DNA of 8,853 bases from an uncultured Bacteroidales bacterium. Lineage in GTDB: Bacteria; Bacteroidota; Bacteroidia; Bacteroidales; Muribaculaceae. The position numbers and the translations under genes were made by a program. The stretch is taken from the NCBI GenBank assembly GCA_900554845.1, contig USIY01000077.1, positions 1-8,853 of the forward strand. The letters are read 5' to 3'. How positions within the stretch are numbered: the first letter of the stretch is position 1; every line of letters starts with the position of its first letter. The notes under the pieces were generated by a model that was given only the letters and a program-made list of their open reading frames with translations, was not told the DNA's origin and did no database searches. Positions 1 through 4,928 of the stretch are shown in pieces.

Positions 1-1781
1 GCTACGAATTCATCTGCCTCCTTGTCGGAATAGCCGAGGCGTCGGAGCGTGTTGTACCACACCACATCTGTGCCCGTGATGGCCAGAGGCATGTTGATGC
101 CGTGGAGCGCCATCCAGTCGATCTCCTTCTGCCAGCGGTCAAAATCCCAGAAAGGCATGGAGTAGGAGTGGGTGCAATAGTTGAGATAGTAACGCTGCGC
201 CACTCTGGCGTCACGTCGTTCGGCCTTGGCGGGAAGAGGCATGTCGGAGGGGAGGAGGGTCTCCATATTGTTCCAGCTGAGATGAATACCCGGGTAATAT
301 TTAAGATACCAGTTGAGACCTGTGGCAATGTTGACGGGGTTGTTGCCCTCGATCAGAACTCGTCCGTTCTTTGAGTCGATTTCAAAATAGTCCTCCTTGG
401 AATCGGTCTGACGGAAAATGAAGCGGGATGAGCTGCCCGGAGAAACGCGCTCCACAAGAGCTGCCACCGGATGTATGGCCGACTGTAGATGCTCGCGAAG
501 ATCGGCCCATTGATAATACCCCGGATAGGCTTCTTTCAGTCCGCGGATCTTAAGAGGCTGTTCATTAAGACGCACGGACACGATTACGTTTCCTGACGGA
601 TTCTTGAAGAATGCCATCTGGAAGTTGGCTCCCATCGGAGATATTCTGAAAGACTGCCAATTCAAGGCGGCTTCATCCGGGTCGACGGTTGTGTCGCCGG
701 CACCTTCTGCGCCCATCAAGGCCAACAGACGCATCAATACTGTGTCATGGCCGAACCGAAGCTCTACGGGAACTCCGTTACCGGCCAAAGATGCGTCGGC
801 TTTCTTTACGATATCGTCCAGCAAAGGTACCGCGCTGCGCGGACCAACTCCGAAAGTCTCAGCGGTGTTGCCGTGTTCCATATACATACCGTAGTTACTG
901 CTTTTCCACTGGTTGTATAAATCGCCGGAATCAAAATATGAAAGTATATCGGCGTCAAGACCATCTACGTCCTGAACGGCAATAGCAACGTCGTAGATGT
1001 CGCGCATGGCCTGTGGAAGATCATCCACGATCTGTGGATTTTTGAAAATCAGGGCAGCTGTGGCAGCACTCTGCGTCAAGGAATCCTTCAGCTGACGGTA
1101 AGCTTTTTTACGGGAATTCTCCGAGTTTTCGCGCATCAGGTGTATCTTGTCCTTGGGGATATGCAAAGCCATCGTGTCCATACCGCCGGGCGACGATGAC
1201 ATATCTATTTTGACTTTGGGGTTAATAAGGGAGAGTTCATTGAGAAAGGCGGCCATGCTTATGATGCATCTGGGGACTTCCGATGAACGGGCGTGAATGT
1301 TGACCTCTCCGTTTTTTAGGATTTCAGGGAAACGCTCGGCCATACGGCGCGCGATGCCTCGGTGCTGACGTTGACCCAGGGGTGTGAGTTCTCCAAAATG
1401 GCCTCTGGCATTAACCGCGCATTTTTCCACAAGCTCCATGATTCGTTTGCCTTCCGGAGTGAGGTTGCCGTTCTCAAGTGCTGTGCCGAGGGTGGCGAGT
1501 CCACGTGTATAGATTTTTTCATTGATGGCCCATCGCGAGCCATGCCGTCCGTAGTGGGAGATATAGACGGGTTTGTAATCTCCGGGGACCGGGGGGAGAG
1601 AATCCGCTGTGACAGGATATGCCAGATATATACCACCGGCTTTTTGAGGAGTGGAAGCTATCTCCTTACGTAAGGAAGCGTCATCGGGAGCAGCGGCTGC
1701 TTTCTTTGGAGTGGCGGCGAATGAGGCGGCTGCGTAGGACAAGAGAGCCGCGAATGCCAATAAGATTGAGGATTTATTCAT
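1..1781 (-). CDS. Secreted histidine acid phosphatase fused to alpha-N-acetylglucosaminidase (NAGLU/GH89), 3' end beyond the window
   Basis: The frame is open from ATG at 1781 to the window edge (593 codons, no stop; I read it codon by codon). Residues 1-22 form a signal peptide (hydrophobic core, cleavage near SFA|A) with no lipobox. Residues about 40-435 are a histidine acid phosphatase. They carry the catalytic RHGSR at 79-83, a likely third phosphate-binding Arg in HARSS (R165), LTPLGQRQHR at 132-141 and the proton-donor HD in FGHDT (H345, D346). HD rather than HAE separates it from MINPP-type phytases. From about residue 437 it becomes NAGLU: an N-terminal domain (ALVERV, later GLNWYLKYY) and then the start of the TIM barrel (YYLNYCTHSYS at 531-541, EIDWMALHGIN at 553-563). 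The GH89 catalytic glutamates should lie beyond the edge. Expected roles are phosphomonoester hydrolysis and removal of terminal alpha-GlcNAc, outside the cytoplasm. There is no linker or second signal peptide at the junction, so it looks like one designed polypeptide. It probably shares a transcript with the GH28 gene upstream. Confidence 0.9.
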   Translation of the reverse strand, partial: MNKSSILLAFAALLSYAAASFAATPKKAAAAPDDASLRKEIASTPQKAGGIYLAYPVTADSLPPVPGDYKPVYISHYGRHGSRWAINEKIYTRGLATLGTALENGNLTPEGKRIMELVEKCAVNARGHFGELTPLGQRQHRGIARRMAERFPEILKNGEVNIHARSSEVPRCIISMAAFLNELSLINPKVKIDMSSSPGGMDTMALHIPKDKIHLMRENSENSRKKAYRQLKDSLTQSAATAALIFKNPQIVDDLPQAMRDIYDVAIAVQDVDGLDADILSYFDSGDLYNQWKSSNYGMYMEHGNTAETFGVGPRSAVPLLDDIVKKADASLAGNGVPVELRFGHDTVLMRLLALMGAEGAGDTTVDPDEAALNWQSFRISPMGANFQMAFFKNPSGNVIVSVRLNEQPLKIRGLKEAYPGYYQWADLREHLQSAIHPVAALVERVSPGSSSRFIFRQTDSKEDYFEIDSKNGRVLIEGNNPVNIATGLNWYLKYYPGIHLSWNNMETLLPSDMPLPAKAERRDARVAQRYYLNYCTHSYSMPFWDFDRWQKEIDWMALHGINMPLAITGTDVVWYNTLRRLGYSDKEADEFV

Positions 1782-1784
1782 AGT

Positions 1785-1838
1785 GGGAATAGTGGGAGAG
1801 ATGGGAATAATGGGAAAGGTGGGAGGAAAGGGATTAAA
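1785..1838. repeat. Six-copy imperfect 9-bp tandem repeat (GGGAATAAT-like) in the gap between two genes
   Basis: On the plus strand, GGG occurs exactly every 9 bp, starting at 1785, 1794, 1803, 1812, 1821 and 1830. The six units are GGGAATAGT, GGGAGAGAT, GGGAATAAT, GGGAAAGGT, GGGAGGAAA and GGGATTAAA. The array fills nearly all of the 63-bp gap between the GH28 stop codon and the start of the phosphatase-GH89 gene, and ends 3 nt before that ATG. Six G3 tracts with 6-nt loops satisfy the usual G-quadruplex pattern on the template strand. The mRNA is correspondingly a CCC-periodic pyrimidine tract where a ribosome-binding region would lie. A decayed seventh unit (ATTCATAGT, 1776-1784) may include the start codon. 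Function is unknown. It could affect translation initiation or transcription, and copy number may vary by slippage. Confidence 0.85.
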
Positions 1839-1844
1839 TAAAAA

Positions 1845-3215
1845 TTATTTGATTTGGGTGTTGCATTCGCCGGCATAGCCGGGGAAACCAGTGGCTTCCA
1901 CGTCGAAGTCACGGACTTCGAGACCGGTGACGTTCTCACTGAAAATGCCGTAAGTGGGGGAGGATATGAATCCTTCTCCGTCGCATGGTCGGCGATCATA
2001 CACACCGCCCGGCCAAGCGGTGGTCTTGACGAGTCTGAGATTGACATCGTCAATAATTATGTCTTTGACCTTGCCCGGGACGTCACAGCCGAGGAAAATA
2101 CCGTTTTCGGATGTGGATGAGATGTTGTGGAACCGTATCCGGCTTACCTCTCCGCATTCCCCTTTGACAGCTCCTTTCGGGAATCTCCATCCGGCGTCCT
2201 TATGATTGCCGACAGCACGGGGATAGGAGGTGACATAGATAGGTTCGGACTTTCCCCACCATACATCGGAAAAGAGATGGCAGTCGACGATCATATTTGA
2301 GAATACCACATCCGTCACGGTGCCTTCGTCACGGTTCTGGATACCTATTCCTCGGTTGGAATCGGTTATGATGCAGTTGTCGAACAGCACATGGCTGATG
2401 CTGTCCATATTCTCGGAACCGATCTTCACGGCGCAAGAACGTGACGTCATCACGCAGTTGGTGACCACGATGTCGCGGCAGGGGCCGTACTCCTCGAATT
2501 CGCGGCGGTTCTTCAGACAGATGCAGTCGTCGCCGCTCTCAATATAGCAGTTGGAGATACGAACCTTACGCGAATGGTCGATGTCGATACCGTCTCCGTT
2601 CCGTATTTTTAAATTGTTGAGAAGAGATATATCGCTTATCGCCACATCACGGCAGCCAACGAGATGAACCGTCCAATATGCGCTATTGGCGATCGTGACG
2701 TCGCTGATCTTGATATTGGTGACATTTATAAGGGTCAGGACATGAGGACGCGGATCGAAGTCTGTCACCGGTTTCAGTTCATAGGAATCGTCAAGTTCCC
2801 GACCCATGAAAGCCACTCCGTTGCCGTCTATTCTGCCCGTCCCGGATATCGAAATGTTTCGAAGATCCTTACCTGAAATCCACATCATTCCTTCACCTCG
2901 GTTATCGCGGAACGCACTTTCCTTGTACACACGTTCGTCGGGATTGGCCAAAAGTACCGAATTGGGCTGGAGATGAAGGTCCACATTGGATTTAAGATGC
3001 AAAGGACCGGAGAGATATGTTTTTCCGGACACAAACACTACGGAGCCACCTCCTTTAGCGGTGCAAGTGTCTATGGCTTTCTGTATAGCCGTCGCATCGT
3101 CGGTCAGACCGTCGCCAAGAGCTCCGAAATCGTCAACGTTATAGTCTGCGGCGGCGCAAGGAAGAATAAATATCAATGAGGCCGCAATTCCGAATAGATT
3201 TTTGGTCAGATTCAT
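1845..3215 (-). CDS. Secreted GH28-family glycoside hydrolase (polygalacturonase-like), atypical active-site motifs
   Basis: This 456-residue protein has a signal peptide at residues 1-23 (cleavage near CAA A|DYN). Proline before Cys20 argues against lipidation. The N-terminal block YNVDDFGALGDGLTDD (25-40) followed by AIQKAID is the classic entry to the GH28/pectate-lyase-type right-handed beta-helix. Repeated I-x-I and N-C strands run through the rest. The three catalytic acids appear intact: NGDGID at 206-211 (D208) and GDD at 228-230 (D229, D230). The GHG motif is replaced by SRSCAVKIGSE (258-268), so its histidine is missing. The RIK substrate-binding motif is replaced by RGIGIQ (288-293). 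WWGKSEPIYVTS (319-330) resembles a Bacteroidetes GH28 subgroup. The fold and an inverting glycosidase activity are well supported, but cleavage of plain polygalacturonate is not. An exo-acting enzyme on another alpha-linked uronic acid or a rhamnogalacturonan-type substrate is plausible. It is the first gene after the promoter at 3248-3279. Confidence 0.9.
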   Translation of the reverse strand: MNLTKNLFGIAASLIFILPCAAADYNVDDFGALGDGLTDDATAIQKAIDTCTAKGGGSVVFVSGKTYLSGPLHLKSNVDLHLQPNSVLLANPDERVYKESAFRDNRGEGMMWISGKDLRNISISGTGRIDGNGVAFMGRELDDSYELKPVTDFDPRPHVLTLINVTNIKISDVTIANSAYWTVHLVGCRDVAISDISLLNNLKIRNGDGIDIDHSRKVRISNCYIESGDDCICLKNRREFEEYGPCRDIVVTNCVMTSRSCAVKIGSENMDSISHVLFDNCIITDSNRGIGIQNRDEGTVTDVVFSNMIVDCHLFSDVWWGKSEPIYVTSYPRAVGNHKDAGWRFPKGAVKGECGEVSRIRFHNISSTSENGIFLGCDVPGKVKDIIIDDVNLRLVKTTAWPGGVYDRRPCDGEGFISSPTYGIFSENVTGLEVRDFDVEATGFPGYAGECNTQIK

Positions 3216-3225
3216 GGGTCAGATT
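3204..3225 (-). repeat. 9-bp direct repeat flanking the GH28 start codon
   Basis: The minus-strand sequence AATCTGACC occurs twice, at 3225-3217 and 3212-3204, with a 13-bp period. The ATG at 3215-3213 lies between the copies. One copy is in the leader and the other encodes residues 2-4 of the signal peptide. It could be a chance duplication or a small operator or RNA-binding element over the start site. No function is assigned. Confidence 0.5.
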
Positions 3226-3247
3226 TTGTATTTGATCACTTCAATTG

Positions 3248-3279
3248 CAAAATTAACGAAAAATAAAATTTACAGCAAA
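3248..3279 (-). promoter_or_regulatory. Bacteroides-type promoter for the GH28 / phosphatase-GH89 unit
   Basis: On the minus strand, TTTG (3279-3276) is followed by 20 bp and then TAATTTTG (3255-3248). This matches the Bacteroidetes primary sigma factor consensus (TTTG at -33, TAnnTTTG at -7, spacing 19-21) at every specified base. Transcription would start near 3241, giving a leader of roughly 27 nt before the ATG at 3215. The -33 element directly abuts the terminator stem of the preceding gene, so the two enzyme genes can be transcribed independently of susC/susD. Confidence 0.75.
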
Positions 3280-3309
3280 CCCCGGGCCGTTTTTGTAAAC
3301 GACCCGGGG
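3280..3309 (-). terminator. Intrinsic terminator after the modular secreted protein gene
   Basis: A 13-bp stem (3309-3297 pairing with 3292-3280) encloses a 4-nt loop. In the minus-strand RNA the only non-Watson-Crick pair is one U-G wobble, and the stem base is CCCCGGG/CCCGGGG. On the plus strand the same position is a C-A mismatch, so the structure favours minus-strand transcripts. It starts 24 nt after the tandem stop TAATAA. It is followed on the minus strand by a T-rich stretch (TTTGCTG, then TTTTATTTTT), although the immediate U tract is short. Confidence 0.8.
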
Positions 3310-3333
3310 CGGCGTATTCAGTGCAATATGTTA

Positions 3334-4791
3334 TTATTTAACCAAAACTTTCTTGGTCTCGTTGCCCTTCTTAACGATGAAGATGCCGTTTCCGGGGTTC
3401 ATTACGCGGATACCCTGCAGGTTGTAATAAACAGCGGGAGCATCGTTGTCGTTGGCGATGCTGCCGACACCGGAATTCTCATCCCACATTTCCAGCGTGA
3501 AGTCACGGCCGGGGTGCCAGTATTCGCGGTTTCCGTCAACATCGGGACGGGCGTCAATGGCCACACCTACCCATACTGTAGCCTTGGCGGGGAGCTCGAA
3601 CTCTACGTAGTTGCGGTACAGATCGGGATTGTTGATGAAGCATTTAGCGGCCTCCTGCTCGAAACCTGAGTCAACCCAGCCCATCTGGCCCTCTTCAACT
3701 TCTGCGGTCTTGGGTTCGTTGTCGGGATAAACCTCCAGAGTCTCGTCGAAGATGCATTTCACATTCTGAGTGTTGTAGAAGCAGTCGGGGTCAAGATCCT
3801 TGGCGTCGGTAGCCGAGCCGGGTTTGGTGTTCTCGCCGTCGTTGCAGTCGGTGGCGTAGATGTAAGCCCAGTTCTGCTCGGCGTCGGAACCGTCAACATG
3901 AGCGTCCCAAGCCGTTTTGCCTTCCTTCATTTCCCAGGCGCCTTTGATGGTGACATACTTGCCGGCCTGGTTTCCGCCAGCGCAACGGAAGAAGGACTGA
4001 ACGCCGAAGCGATACTTACCGGCCTCCAGTTCAACGGGGGTACCCCAGTTGTAAACAGAAGCGTTGGACTTGCGCCATACACCGGTAACCTTGCCGTTGT
4101 ATTCGTTCTGCTTGTCCTCCTTGGTCTGAACAGTAACCAAAGGAATGTCGGCGAGCTTGCTGGAACCGTCTACGTTCAAGGTCTCCCAGTTGATGCCGGC
4201 GGGATCGACGTCGGCGAAGTCGCCGTTCACCACGGTCAGATCACCGTTGGGACCCGATACTTTGAAATTATCGAAAGCGGTCCACTCGTCATACTGGCCT
4301 CCCTTATTGACGATACCGAAACGGAGGTCTCCTCCGGGGTGGTCGAACTCAACGGAGTTGGCGTACTTGCCTGCGGCGAAAGCTGCGTTGGCGTCGGCCA
4401 GACCGTTCATCTCGGCGTTGGCGTCGTTGTCATAGATGCCCTCGACAACTTTCTGGGCGGTGCCGAGATAGATGTAGGCGTTGTGGTTTGCGCCGTTTGC
4501 CATGTTGGCCTTGGAGAGGTCGGCGGTGGCATAGCGGTAGAAGGCGTTGCAAGTAAGTGTGTACTTGCCGGCGGGAACGTCGGAAAGAACCTGATATGCC
4601 TCGAAGGCGCCGTTGTAGTTCTCGGCCACTCCTTCCTTAACCTGTGAGAAGTTGCCGCTCCATCCCTTTACGAAGGATGGGGCTGTCATTTTGCTGTTGA
4701 TGTTACGCCAGGAGCCTGCCTGCGCGCCTGTTGCGGCCATGGCTACGATGCCGGCGGCCAGTGCGATACGGTTGATGTAAATCTTTTTCAT
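3334..4791 (-). CDS. Secreted two-module carbohydrate-binding-like protein with T9SS-like C-terminal tail, SGBP position
   Basis: I do not recognise a named family for this 485-residue protein. It has a classical signal peptide (residues 1-25, cleavage at AQA|G) and no lipobox. Two apparently homologous beta-rich modules follow. Module A (about 35-180) contains VPAGKYTLTCNAFYRYA, NAYIYLG, YANSVEF and EWTAFDNFKV. Module B (about 235-437) contains the counterparts LEAGKYRFGVQSFFRCA, WAYIYAT, YRNYVEF and GRDFTLEMW. The last residues (YYNLQGIRVMNPGNG, 455-469, then a basic end) resemble the C-terminal sorting-type tail common in Prevotella and related Bacteroidales. No catalytic signature was seen. 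Its place directly after susD suggests a surface glycan-binding role, as with SusE/SusF, but without the usual lipid anchor. A cryptic enzyme cannot be excluded. The gene follows susD by 119 bp with no clear promoter and an A-rich leader, so it probably belongs to the susCD transcript. It ends at a strong terminator. Confidence 0.75.
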   Translation of the reverse strand: MKKIYINRIALAAGIVAMAATGAQAGSWRNINSKMTAPSFVKGWSGNFSQVKEGVAENYNGAFEAYQVLSDVPAGKYTLTCNAFYRYATADLSKANMANGANHNAYIYLGTAQKVVEGIYDNDANAEMNGLADANAAFAAGKYANSVEFDHPGGDLRFGIVNKGGQYDEWTAFDNFKVSGPNGDLTVVNGDFADVDPAGINWETLNVDGSSKLADIPLVTVQTKEDKQNEYNGKVTGVWRKSNASVYNWGTPVELEAGKYRFGVQSFFRCAGGNQAGKYVTIKGAWEMKEGKTAWDAHVDGSDAEQNWAYIYATDCNDGENTKPGSATDAKDLDPDCFYNTQNVKCIFDETLEVYPDNEPKTAEVEEGQMGWVDSGFEQEAAKCFINNPDLYRNYVEFELPAKATVWVGVAIDARPDVDGNREYWHPGRDFTLEMWDENSGVGSIANDNDAPAVYYNLQGIRVMNPGNGIFIVKKGNETKKVLVK

Positions 4792-4897
4792 ACCGAAGTT
4801 TTAGTGAGTTTTTAAGGTTTGTGTTATTGTTTGTTATAAATTGTCCATTGGGTATGTCAGAGTCATAATGAATGTATCTGACGATTCCGGCCGGAGC

Positions 4898-4928
4898 CAG
4901 AACCCTCGGATCAATATCCGGGGTTCTG
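4898..4928 (-). other. RNA hairpin overlapping the susD stop codon
   Basis: The 3' end of susD and the bases just after it form a stem of about 13 bp: CAGAACCCCGGAT (4928-4916) pairs with ATCCGAGGGTTCTG (4911-4898), leaving one bulged base and a 4-nt loop that contains part of the stop codon. No T tract follows, so it is a poor intrinsic terminator. It may protect the upstream mRNA from 3' exonucleases or partly attenuate transcription into the next gene. Part of the pairing is constrained by the conserved NPGY C-terminus, so chance remains possible. Confidence 0.5.

Noticed and set aside
1785..1838. CRISPR-like array
   Set aside because: Units are 9 bp with no spacers. It is a simple tandem repeat.
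1778..2053. Minus-strand frame ending in TGA that overlaps the phosphatase-GH89 ATG (ATGA)
   Set aside because: It lies in a different frame inside the GH28 coding region and has no protein character. Its Pro/Leu-rich end comes only from the 9-bp repeat.
3898..4647. 249-codon plus-strand open frame opposite the modular protein gene
   Set aside because: Same codon-register effect. The Val/Gly-rich product is the complement of Asn/Thr/Ala/Pro-rich coding sequence.
4792..4897. Separate promoter for the modular protein gene
   Set aside because: No TTTG / TAnnTTTG pair at correct spacing was found on the minus strand, only an A-rich leader, so co-transcription with susD is the simpler reading.
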